Below, one piece after another: positions 8,203 through 16,544 of a DNA stretch of 64,000 nucleotides. Source of the stretch: Bacillota bacterium (GTDB lineage Bacteria > Bacillota > Clostridia > Lachnospirales > Lachnospiraceae); the NCBI GenBank assembly GCA_023423045.1, contig JAFAGA010000026.1, positions 24,167 to 88,166 of the forward strand. Reading direction: 5' to 3'. The translations under genes and the position numbers were made by a program. Below the pieces are notes generated by a model. It did not search any database, was not told the origin of the DNA, and was given only the letters and a program-made list of their open reading frames with translations. The first letter of the stretch is position 1. Every line of letters starts with the position of its first letter.

Positions 8203-10884
8203 CTATCTTCCTGTCGGATAATTCTCAAATACTTCTAAAAGGGTCTGGTAGATGAGTTTTGCAGCGCTTTCCTGGAAGGTAGAATTGGATAGTTTTGAGA
8301 AATCACTCTCATTTGATAAAAATCCAAGTTCAATAAGCACTGCGGGAACCGTATTCTTATGTACAACAGTATAGCGCTCCGCTTTTGCACCGCGGTTTTG
8401 GGTACCAAGAGTGCTGGAAATCTTGTTGCAGAACAGCTCAGCCAGTTTTTTGCTGTTCAGGCCCGCTATATTGGGACTGTTGTTATTGGTTGAATAATAT
8501 ACCTCGGTCCCATGGGCGCTCTTATTGACTGAAGCATTCATATGCAGGCTGACAAACAGATCCGCTCCGTAGTTGCCGGCAAAAGCGGCACGGTTGCTCA
8601 AGGTCATATCAACATCGGTAATTCTGGTATAGTATACCTTGAGTTTGGAGGTATCCTGATTAAAATACTTCTTTCCAAGGGTATACAGGATCTTGTAATT
8701 GAAGTCCTTTTCCTTTGCCCCAAAATACTGGGCTCCAGGGGCTCCGCCGCCATGTCCGGGATCCAGAATAACGATATTAGGGTAGATATCCTTGGGATTG
8801 CCCACCTTAAGGTAGATGTTATTATCGTCTATCGCGTACCGATATCCCTGAAGCTTGGTGGTCTTAAATGTAATCTCGGTCTCATTCTTGCTGTTCAGCG
8901 ATACGGTGATATCTTTAACCGTTGAAACATTGCTGCTGATGACAGAGCTATTGATGACGGAGGTATAATCTCCGGCCAGACGCAGGACAAAATTATTATT
9001 AAAATAGTTATCCTCATCCGTTATCATGCTTCCGGTCAACTGGGCAGGCTTGGGAATCACGATATTATATTGGCTGGGGTCGGTTGCATCCGGAGCTCCC
9101 GGATTCGGAACCGGCTGTGTTGCTCCGGGGGACTGAAAGAGCAGGGAGAATTTATTCTCTGTCTCCGATATGTACAGTTCATAACCCTCATTCACGCCCA
9201 GAACCAGCTGCGTCTTATCGCTGAAGCCGACGGTATAAATAAGATTGATGTATTTTGAGCCGGCAACGCCCGTATTGATTTCGCCCAGTCCGTTGGCAGT
9301 GTAAGGCAGATCGATATATACCTGATTCTCGGTCTTATTTAAGGATACCTTCAGCGGCTTAATCCCGGTCAGAGTCAGATAATCTCCTATATTATTCGTT
9401 CCAAGAACTGCCGAGGTAAGAGCGTTATAATATACGGTAACATACAGGATCTGCTTGTCTTCCGATAAAGACATCTCATAGGTATAATCCTCGGAAAGCA
9501 TCTCCAGCTCCATTGCTGTGGTCCCATCTGCGGTATTTGCATAGGTGCCGATGGTATTTACATAATTGCTGGAGCTTCCAAACATCTGATAGGTCGTATC
9601 CGTACAGGTCATATTATTTGCCTGAATCACGAGGCTCTTACCGCTGCGGCTGGAGGTAACCCTGCCAAAGCTGCCGTCTGCGATGAACTGGAAGGTCTCC
9701 GCATTCAGCTTAATATTATTGTAATCTCTGGTTACGGTATAGATTGAACCGGAATTGGTTCCGGAGGTCTCCGGATTTAGCTCCTGGGTATTGCTTCCGT
9801 TCCCGAGCAGGGTTTCATTCCCGCTCCATTGATTTAGAATTGTGCCGGGATCTATGATAACGCTTTCATCTCCCAGTTCAGGGGCATCTTCCTTTTTGGT
9901 TGTAATCACTGAGGTTCGGGTAGTATTATTCCATTGGTAATCATAGCCCAGGCTGGAAGCGGTAAAGCTGCCCGGAACCATTACATAAGAGGTACCCACA
10001 TTATGATTCTTAACAATCAGCGGAGCGGTCTCTAATTTTTTCGCAACTCCGTTCAGATATGCGGTCTTGCTTCCGACTGTCATTACCAGGACTGTGTTTT
10101 CCTTGGTGAGGGTGATGGTCTTATCCGCACTGTTGTAGGAGTAAGCAGCACCGATTCCTGCATTGGTAAATACGGTCTTGGCACGGAGCATAGCCGTATT
10201 ATTGGTGATGATACTCGGCATGTTCCCAAGATTGATGTTCTTTCCGTTAACAGTTACCTTTCCCTGGGTTCCGGTATAATCAAACACTTTACCGTTATTA
10301 TAGGACAGAGGAAGGTCGGTTCTCACAATTGCAACTGTGCTCTTGCTGCTGTTCCAGGTATAGCCAAGTCCCAGAGTCTCGGATACATATCTGGAAGGGA
10401 CTAATACCTTAACCAGATTGGCGGCAACATATTTAATCCTTACCGGAGCGACAGGCAGGGTTACTGCCTTGCCATTTACTTTCGCTTTCGTGCTGCCGAT
10501 GGTCATCTGGATGGTCTTTCCGTACTTCGATATGGATACGGTACCCTTCTCCTTATTATATACGCATTCCGCAGCAATACCGGAATTCTTGAATACATCA
10601 TCATAGGGTAACAGAGCATTTCCATTCACCAATATTCCAGGTGCCTGCTTCTTTCCAATGGCTTTACCATTGAGGGTAACTTTGATTTGCTTGTCCGTGT
10701 AGGATGTTTCCTTCTTGGTGGAATAATTGTATATTTTCAGCCCGCCGGCCGCCGATGCGGTACTATACATTATTCCCAGCGCGATAAACGCTGTCATCAG
10801 CATAAATCCAAGCTTTAAGCCTAGACGGCTTCGGCTTCTGTTCTCTTTTGTGATTGAAAAAATCGTTTGTAATCCATAAATCAT
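8203..10884 (-). CDS. N-acetylmuramoyl-L-alanine amidase with copper-amine-oxidase-like stalk domains
   Basis: An 893-aa secreted cell-wall hydrolase. After a signal peptide (hydrophobic stretch near residues 26-43, ending in S-T-A-S-A) come two copper-amine-oxidase N-terminal-like stalk domains (about 50-185 and 195-330). A long beta-rich AMIN-like region follows (about 370-680), then a C-terminal Amidase_3 domain (about 705-890). The zinc site is visible as D-P-G-H-G-G, the Glu of K-E-K-D-F-N, and S-L-H-M-N-A; the catalytic Glu sits in V-L-I-E-L-G-F-L-S-N. The enzyme cuts the bond between muramic acid and L-alanine. I start at 10884, where GGAG lies about 11 bases upstream and the signal peptide begins. 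Confidence 0.9.
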   Translation of the reverse strand: MIYGLQTIFSITKENRSRSRLGLKLGFMLMTAFIALGIMYSTASAAGGLKIYNYSTKKETSYTDKQIKVTLNGKAIGKKQAPGILVNGNALLPYDDVFKNSGIAAECVYNKEKGTVSISKYGKTIQMTIGSTKAKVNGKAVTLPVAPVRIKYVAANLVKVLVPSRYVSETLGLGYTWNSSKSTVAIVRTDLPLSYNNGKVFDYTGTQGKVTVNGKNINLGNMPSIITNNTAMLRAKTVFTNAGIGAAYSYNSADKTITLTKENTVLVMTVGSKTAYLNGVAKKLETAPLIVKNHNVGTSYVMVPGSFTASSLGYDYQWNNTTRTSVITTKKEDAPELGDESVIIDPGTILNQWSGNETLLGNGSNTQELNPETSGTNSGSIYTVTRDYNNIKLNAETFQFIADGSFGRVTSSRSGKSLVIQANNMTCTDTTYQMFGSSSNYVNTIGTYANTADGTTAMELEMLSEDYTYEMSLSEDKQILYVTVYYNALTSAVLGTNNIGDYLTLTGIKPLKVSLNKTENQVYIDLPYTANGLGEINTGVAGSKYINLIYTVGFSDKTQLVLGVNEGYELYISETENKFSLLFQSPGATQPVPNPGAPDATDPSQYNIVIPKPAQLTGSMITDEDNYFNNNFVLRLAGDYTSVINSSVISSNVSTVKDITVSLNSKNETEITFKTTKLQGYRYAIDDNNIYLKVGNPKDIYPNIVILDPGHGGGAPGAQYFGAKEKDFNYKILYTLGKKYFNQDTSKLKVYYTRITDVDMTLSNRAAFAGNYGADLFVSLHMNASVNKSAHGTEVYYSTNNNSPNIAGLNSKKLAELFCNKISSTLGTQNRGAKAERYTVVHKNTVPAVLIELGFLSNESDFSKLSNSTFQESAAKLIYQTLLEVFENYPTGR

Positions 10885-11752
10885 TTGCTCTTTTCTCCTA
10901 CCTCCTGTCACAGTCTGATTGGGTCTTTCTTTGTCATACGTTATTACAGATATTACAATAATATTAAAAATTGTTAAAAGTGTGTCAGTTTCCAGAATTA
11001 TCACATAAATATTGTTTTTTATACCTATACTTCCAGAAATCATCAGCATATTCCGGTAGAGAGTGTGAATAAATAGCCCTTTCGTGTGGTTCTACTTGTG
11101 TAGATGTAATTTCGTGTCGTTTTACGATTGATTCTACAGCAGTCATCGAAATAAATGAAAAACGAATTAATTATTACATATTTCTATTTTTATTTACTAT
11201 CGAGATAGAATATCATGGAATGGTTTTCTTTATGACTGTGATATGTTATAATGTCGATAGACAAAATAAAAGGCATTGCTTTTGCACTGTGTATCTCCAT
11301 TACAAGAAGGCACTGTTTTTGAGCCGTTCATGTGTATAAGATATAGGATTGCCTTTTGCTGTTTCAGGCGGCAAGAACAGTCTGACTCTGCTGTATCCTC
11401 TCTCCGATCTGTGTCGGTTCTACCCGAAAAGATTCCTGGCTTAAAGCTGCCGCTGTGAATATAGGGTATAAAAAACTTGATTTTATAGCCGTCAACAAGC
11501 TATGCTGAAAATTGGAGTTGAGGCTGTGCTGAGAGTTTGTACTGAGGTATACGGCTGTAGAATTAGAGATCGCAGAAATTATCCTTGAATATCACAAGGC
11601 AGTATAGATTATAGACGATTGTATAAATGGAGAATAAAGTATAGATGATTATATAAATATAGAAAATATAGGAGTAATGATGATATAGGAAAATTGACAG
11701 AATACAGTCAAATTAGAGATGAAGCATATTTAATATATAGATGGAGGTTACT
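10885..11752. other. 868-bp intergenic region with a putative promoter and short direct repeats
   Basis: No convincing gene is seen. Two 16-bp near-identical direct repeats (TTTCGTGTGGTTCTAC and TTTCGTGTCGTTTTAC) start at 11080 and 11110. An extended -10 element (TGTTATAAT) ends at 11252; if used, it gives a leader of nearly 500 nt before the recombinase gene. Two loose copies of an AGTATAGA-containing unit of about 40 bp lie at 11601-11675. A 60-codon frame at 11276-11458 has no recognisable content. Confidence 0.4.
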
Positions 11753-12808
11753 ATGACAGAACGTAATTATCATGACCAGATCAATATTGACAATACCTTG
11801 CGGCTGCGAGTCCTGGAGGAAAGGCTGCCTCGTTTTTGCAAATATTTCTTTCGCGGGATTGAGCCGACCACTTCTTCCCGCACCAGAATTGCTTATGCAT
11901 ATGATCTCTGCGTTTTCTTTGAGTGGCTGAAGCAATCCAATCCCTCGCTTAAAGATACGCCGATTCATGAATTTCGGTTGGAGCTGCTGGATCAGGTTAA
12001 AGCAATTGATATAGAGGAATATCTTGACTATCTGACCTATTACAAATCTTCGGATGAGAAAGAGCACCTGAACGCAGAAAAGGGAAAGAAACGAAAGCTG
12101 GTTTCTCTGCGGAGTTTTTACAAGTATTATTTCCAGAAGGAAATGATCACCACGAATCCCGCATCCCTGATCAGTGTTCCAAAGCTGCATGAAAAGGAGA
12201 TTGTCCGCCTGGAAATTGATGAGGTGGCAAAGCTGTTGGATGAGGTTGAGTCTGCGGATAATATGACCAAGACCCAGCAGAAATATCATGAAAAGACAAA
12301 GCTGCGGGATCTGGCTCTGATGACATTGCTCCTTGGAACCGGCATCCGTGTCTCCGAATGCGTAGGCCTGGATATCAACGACGTAGATTTTGATAATAAT
12401 GGAATTAAAATAAGGAGAAAGGGAGGCTACGAGGTAATAGTATACTTCGGGGAGGAGGTCCGTACTGCCCTGCTGGAGTATCTTGTGGAGCGCAAGCAGA
12501 TCGTTCCCTGCGAAGGCCATTCCAATGCGCTGTTTCTCTCCCTCCAGCAAAAACGGCTCAATGTGCGCTCTGTAGAAAACCTGGTGAAAAAATACGCTTC
12601 CACCGTCACCACGTTAAAGAAAATTACTCCTCATAAGCTGCGGAGCACCTATGGAACCAGCCTGTACCGGGAAACCGGAGATATCTACCTGGTAGCCGAT
12701 GTTCTTGGCCACAAGGACGTTAATACCACAAAAAAACACTACGCGGCAATTGAAGATAACCGCCGCCGCAGTGCCGCCAATATAGTGAGGCTAAGGGAAA
12801 CGAAATAA
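11753..12808 (+). CDS. Xer-type tyrosine recombinase
   Basis: A 351-aa site-specific recombinase with a SAM-like N-terminal DNA-binding domain and a complete catalytic domain. The catalytic Arg lies in G-T-G-I-R-V-S-E, the Lys in I-R-R-K-G-G, the H-x-x-R in P-H-K-L-R-S-T-Y-G, the His in L-G-H-K-D, and the Tyr in K-K-H-Y-A-A-I. It is longer than XerC/XerD (about 300 aa) and closer in size to single-recombinase XerS/XerH proteins, so it could resolve chromosome dimers. No phage genes adjoin it. The start at 11753 has GGAGG 5 bases upstream; the in-frame ATG at 11741 overlaps that site. Confidence 0.85.
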   Translation: MTERNYHDQINIDNTLRLRVLEERLPRFCKYFFRGIEPTTSSRTRIAYAYDLCVFFEWLKQSNPSLKDTPIHEFRLELLDQVKAIDIEEYLDYLTYYKSSDEKEHLNAEKGKKRKLVSLRSFYKYYFQKEMITTNPASLISVPKLHEKEIVRLEIDEVAKLLDEVESADNMTKTQQKYHEKTKLRDLALMTLLLGTGIRVSECVGLDINDVDFDNNGIKIRRKGGYEVIVYFGEEVRTALLEYLVERKQIVPCEGHSNALFLSLQQKRLNVRSVENLVKKYASTVTTLKKITPHKLRSTYGTSLYRETGDIYLVADVLGHKDVNTTKKHYAAIEDNRRRSAANIVRLRETK

Positions 12809-12954
12809 AAATAATATGTAGAAAAAAATTTATAATAAATGAACGTAAAAGGTACTTCATTTTAATTAAATGTGGAAATTATCTTTTCCAAAATCAATAG
12901 ATTTATGAACTCTATTTCTTTGATTTTAAATTCTGTAAAATATTTTGTTACATT

Positions 12955-12990
12955 TAAGCCACCTATCTTAATGATAAGTGGCTTATCTTT
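12955..12990 (+). terminator. Terminator downstream of the recombinase gene
   Basis: TAAGCCACCTATC pairs with GATAAGTGGCTTA with one mismatch and a short loop, followed by TCTTTTC. It lies about 150 bp after the recombinase stop and 75 bp before the convergent lipoprotein gene, and may serve both. Confidence 0.65.
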
Positions 12991-13064
12991 TCAGAAGAAA
13001 TGTCTACGAACAGAGTTGTATTATTACTGAAATCAATGTGACATGGCTGTAGCTGATTCTATTG

Positions 13065-14066
13065 TCAATTCATTTTAAGATAATCTGATATAGTAACACC
13101 AAACAAATCTTCAATCTCTTTCCTAAAATCATCTTCCCAGCCACTAAACCGCTCATTCATTACATTATTATAGGAAATATTTACATTGGTTCCATCTTCA
13201 TATACTACATAGATATCTGACCTTAATACAGATTCCGTATCACTCTCACTTGGCATCATGTCATAGTAACCGGAATAAGAAAACAAGTCATAAACCTTTA
13301 TAAGTTCTTCTAATTTTGTCAAATCCTCTAAACGAATACACGAATCGAGCTTTGTCTCCTCCCATTCGTAATCCTTAATCTCATGCATTGTATTAAATAA
13401 ATAACTAACATCGAACATCGATTCACTCTCATTATCATATGTAAAACGAACGATTTCATTCCCTTCTATAATGTAAGAATAAGTAAAATGTGTTATTCTG
13501 GAATTCGTTGATGGCACACCAAGAAAGGCAAATTCATCAAATGCAGTAGAATATTCCATAGGATGATTTCTATCAAATGTAGTATTAGCCTCTATGTTGC
13601 CAAAGAAAAAGTCAGTTATTACTTTATCAATCTTTGAAAAATTCTCAGGGTATTTCTCATATCCAGATGCAGACAGGTCTTCACCAGAACATTGAATATC
13701 CAATGAAAAGCTATGACCATCTAAGATATCCTCATCACTTTCATGAAAGCCATCTATCTCCGCAATATTTTGTTGATTTAAAGCCTCTTCAAAAGCGATT
13801 ACTTTTTCCTTTGGAATCTCATGCTTATAGGAAAGCTGAACCCCATTACCCCCTCTTGCTTGAATATAAGGAATACTATTTTCATAGTACAGTTTAAATT
13901 CATAATATCCACCGAAAAAACTACCATAATCATAAGTTAATAAAGTAATATCCTCATAAATTTTTGTTTTTCCCACAATCTGCTTTTTCTCACAACCAGT
14001 TGCTAAAAATATAACTGTTACTGTCAACACTAGCAGCTTTAATAAATGATGTTTTCTCTTCCTCAT
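13065..14066 (-). CDS. Putative lipoprotein of unknown function
   Basis: A 333-aa protein beginning with a lipoprotein signal: basic residues, a hydrophobic run, and the lipobox L-A-T-G-C near residue 25. The remainder is soluble, acidic and rich in aromatic residues, and is presumably displayed outside the membrane. I do not recognise a family. Its base composition is more AT-rich than that of neighbouring galE and recombinase, which may indicate separate acquisition. The start is supported by GGGGGAG 7 bases upstream of the ATG. Confidence 0.65.
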   Translation of the reverse strand: MRKRKHHLLKLLVLTVTVIFLATGCEKKQIVGKTKIYEDITLLTYDYGSFFGGYYEFKLYYENSIPYIQARGGNGVQLSYKHEIPKEKVIAFEEALNQQNIAEIDGFHESDEDILDGHSFSLDIQCSGEDLSASGYEKYPENFSKIDKVITDFFFGNIEANTTFDRNHPMEYSTAFDEFAFLGVPSTNSRITHFTYSYIIEGNEIVRFTYDNESESMFDVSYLFNTMHEIKDYEWEETKLDSCIRLEDLTKLEELIKVYDLFSYSGYYDMMPSESDTESVLRSDIYVVYEDGTNVNISYNNVMNERFSGWEDDFRKEIEDLFGVTISDYLKMN

Positions 14067-14083
14067 ATAAACTCTCCCCCTTA

Positions 14084-14195
14084 TCTAGTACAGCATTGAA
14101 AAAAATTTGCTTAATTTTGGTGCCTGATTTTTGCGCTGGGGCAAGGTGAGGGAATGAACCGCAGTGATGTTGATTGACAACAACGCTGTACTAGA
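14084..14195. repeat. 112-bp segment bounded by TCTAGTACAGC inverted repeats
   Basis: TCTAGTACAGC at 14084-14094 is exactly complementary to GCTGTACTAGA at 14185-14195. With one mismatch the match extends to about 15 bp. The interior has no open frame. It looks like a small non-autonomous inverted-repeat element or a large-loop regulatory hairpin between the lipoprotein gene and galE. Confidence 0.45.
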
Positions 14196-14396
14196 ACTTA
14201 TACCACTATGGATAGGATTCGCTGTATCAATTTAACTTCTAGACCCATCGCGCTCCCCAGCAATTTTCCCCAGTAAATTCCATTATATATTAAAAATCTC
14301 GTCATATCAATTGATTATTTATAACTATCTACGATGGATTTTTAAAAAGTTCAAAATTTTCTAGTTTTACATGCTCTGTATAAAAATCCCTTATGA

Positions 14397-14422
14397 TGGG
14401 GCAGGAATAAATTCCTGCCCCA
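14397..14422 (-). terminator. Hairpin terminator downstream of galE
   Basis: GGGGCAGGAA pairs perfectly with TTCCTGCCCC over a 4-base loop, 57 bp after the galE stop. The T-tract on the minus strand is displaced by about 11 bases (GGGATTTTTA), so efficiency is uncertain. The rest of the 14067-14478 gap holds only the inverted-repeat segment at 14084-14195. Confidence 0.5.
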
Positions 14423-14478
14423 ATTCTTAAAAAGACTTATCTCATGACGGCATCTTTATCATATGAACCAATGTTGCA

Positions 14479-15477
14479 TCAAGTATCCATCTTTATAAAA
14501 TTATAGCTGTCACGGCACATATCCTCCAATGAATGTTTTGCCTTCCATTCAAGTTCGCTCTCTGCCTTACTCACATCCGCATATATTTCACTGATATCTC
14601 CCGGTCTTCTGTCCTTAAATTCACGTTTTACCTGTAAACCGGTAACTTTCTCGAAAGTATCCAGCAGTTCAAGCACAGTAATTCCTTTTCCCGTTCCAAG
14701 ATTAAAGGTTTGCGCTCCGTTTATCCTGTCAAGTTTCTCTAATGCCTTCAGATGCCCCTCTACAACATCAACGATATGAATATAATCCCTCACGCCTGTT
14801 CCGTCTTTCGTTGGGTAATCAGTTCCATAGATCATAACAGATGGTAATTTCCCCACGGACGCCATGCATAAATATGGCATCAGATTGCCGGGAATTCCAT
14901 TCGGTTTGTCTCCGATCAGTCCGCTTGGATCTGCACCTATTGGGTTAAAATACCTGAGAATTGCTACTCTCATATCCTTATCTGTTAAAGCATAGTCCTT
15001 AATAATCTGTTCATTCATTACCTTCGTCCAACCATAAGGATTTGTCGCTGACAATGGCATCTCTTCTGTAAGCGGTACTGTATTTTTTGTACCATATACA
15101 GTTGCGGAGGAACTGAACACCAATCTTTTTATACCATATTGTTTTATCAACTCAAGTAAATTTATTGTGCTAAGCAGATTATTGTGATAATAAAGCAATG
15201 GTTCACCAACAGATTCCGGTACAGATTTGGAAGCTGCAAAATGGATGACCGCATCTATCCTGTTTTCTTCAAAGATATCATTCACTTCTTCTTTTCTTCG
15301 TAAATCACATTCATAAAAGCAAATTTCTTTTCCTGTAATTTGCTTGATTTTACTTATTACAGAAGCATCTGAATTACTGAAATTATCAATTGCTACTACA
15401 TCATAGCCACTCTTCAAAAGTCCGGCACAGGTATGCGAGCCTATATACCCGGCTGCGCCAGTTACAAGGATTCTCAT
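14479..15477 (-). CDS. galE: UDP-glucose 4-epimerase
   Basis: A 332-aa short-chain dehydrogenase of the extended type that interconverts UDP-glucose and UDP-galactose with bound NAD. The Rossmann glycine motif G-A-A-G-Y-I-G is at residues 7-13. The catalytic Ser region is S-S-S-A-T-V-Y-G and the catalytic Tyr-Lys pair lies in Y-G-W-T-K. R-Y-F-N-P-I-G-A and R-D-Y-I-H are family signatures. The length matches bacterial GalE. AAGGAG lies 7 bases before the ATG. It is divergent from an AraC-type regulator, which may control it in response to a sugar; that link is inference. Confidence 0.95.
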   Translation of the reverse strand: MRILVTGAAGYIGSHTCAGLLKSGYDVVAIDNFSNSDASVISKIKQITGKEICFYECDLRRKEEVNDIFEENRIDAVIHFAASKSVPESVGEPLLYYHNNLLSTINLLELIKQYGIKRLVFSSSATVYGTKNTVPLTEEMPLSATNPYGWTKVMNEQIIKDYALTDKDMRVAILRYFNPIGADPSGLIGDKPNGIPGNLMPYLCMASVGKLPSVMIYGTDYPTKDGTGVRDYIHIVDVVEGHLKALEKLDRINGAQTFNLGTGKGITVLELLDTFEKVTGLQVKREFKDRRPGDISEIYADVSKAESELEWKAKHSLEDMCRDSYNFIKMDT

Positions 15478-15567
15478 GAAATTTCTCCTTTTTCATTATT
15501 TACTCGCAAATCGATTTACTGTATCTAAATAGTAACCCATTTAAGCCCTCTGTCTCAAGTATCTAAA

Positions 15568-15618
15568 GTTGCAAATATATGTATTAATGTTGCAAATATA
15601 TAATTATAAAGATATAAT
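15568..15618 (+). promoter_or_regulatory. AraC-gene promoter overlapped by 21-bp-spaced direct repeats
   Basis: GTTGCAAATATAT occurs exactly twice, at 15568-15580 and 15589-15601, with starts 21 bp (two helical turns) apart, as expected for paired half-sites of an AraC-family dimer. The second copy contains a -35 hexamer TTGCAA (15590-15595), placed 17 bp from a consensus -10 TATAAT (15613-15618). The regulator probably binds here and controls itself and perhaps galE. Confidence 0.6.
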
Positions 15619-15642
15619 TTATAATAGCAGGAGGTAATATCA

Positions 15643-16503
15643 ATGAGTGATGGTCATAAATTATCCTATGTTTCAAACGGTGATGAGGCACTCTCTATTC
15701 GAGTTTACAACGTTGGACGTGAACAATGTAAACCTCTTCACCAATGGGGACCCGGAATTCGTAATTTTTATTTAATTCATCATGTTGTAAGCGGAAAGGG
15801 TATTTATAAAGCTGGCAAAAAGAGCTATGAAATAAGCGCCGGAAATACCTTTCTGATCTATCCGAATACAGAGATTACGTATATTGCAGATCAAAATGAT
15901 CCTTGGGAGTACTATTGGGTAGGCTTTCAAGGAAATGACATCAGAATAATCTTAAATCAAACAGATTTCTCGGAAGAAAATCCGGTTATTTACACAGATT
16001 TAGACGATTGTTTTGAAACATATCTCATGAACATTTATAATGCAAAGGGAAATAGTGACTCATCAAAGATTAGCATGTCAGGATATTTAATGCTGGCACT
16101 CTCACTGTTAGTCGAGAAATCCTCCCATTCAAGGCAGCGCCATCATGCCTCTACCATGTACCTTCAAAAAGCAACGGAATACATTGAGTATAATTACACA
16201 CAAGAGCTAACCGTACAAGGGGTTGCAGACTATATTGGAATAAGCAGAAGCCAGTTATACCGGGTATTCATGGAGCATTACAGAAAGGCCCCAGAGCAGT
16301 ATATTCTTGAGTTTCGCATCAGGCAGGCTTGCCAGTTACTAATGAATTCACACCTTTCCATAGGTTCTGTTGGTTACTCGGTGGGCTTTAATGACAATCT
16401 CTATTTTTCAAAAGCTTTTAAGAAAATAAAAGGATTATCGCCTCGTGAGTATAGGCGTGGCACGGCATTTATTCACCAAAAACTTATATCGTTCCAGGAA
16501 TAA
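15643..16503 (+). CDS. AraC-family transcriptional regulator
   Basis: A 286-aa regulator with an N-terminal cupin-like sensing domain (about residues 15-140, including H-H-V-V-S-G-K-G-I-Y and the W-E-Y-Y-W-V-G-F strand). Two C-terminal helix-turn-helix motifs follow (about 185-280), with the AraC signature V-G-F-N-D-N-L-Y-F-S-K-A-F-K. Such proteins usually sense a sugar and activate transport or degradation genes. It is divergent from galE across a 165-bp region holding paired direct repeats. The ligand is unknown. Confidence 0.9.
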   Translation: MSDGHKLSYVSNGDEALSIRVYNVGREQCKPLHQWGPGIRNFYLIHHVVSGKGIYKAGKKSYEISAGNTFLIYPNTEITYIADQNDPWEYYWVGFQGNDIRIILNQTDFSEENPVIYTDLDDCFETYLMNIYNAKGNSDSSKISMSGYLMLALSLLVEKSSHSRQRHHASTMYLQKATEYIEYNYTQELTVQGVADYIGISRSQLYRVFMEHYRKAPEQYILEFRIRQACQLLMNSHLSIGSVGYSVGFNDNLYFSKAFKKIKGLSPREYRRGTAFIHQKLISFQE

Positions 16504-16544
16504 ATGCCGTTTTTAAAGCCCATATAGAAAATTTTATCAGAAAA

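Noticed and set aside
11276..11458. 60-codon frame in the recombinase upstream region
   Set aside because: Cys/Arg/Phe-rich, no ribosome binding site, no recognisable pattern.
11708..12550. 280-codon frame antisense to the recombinase
   Set aside because: It lies wholly opposite a gene with complete catalytic motifs, has no family features and no start signal.
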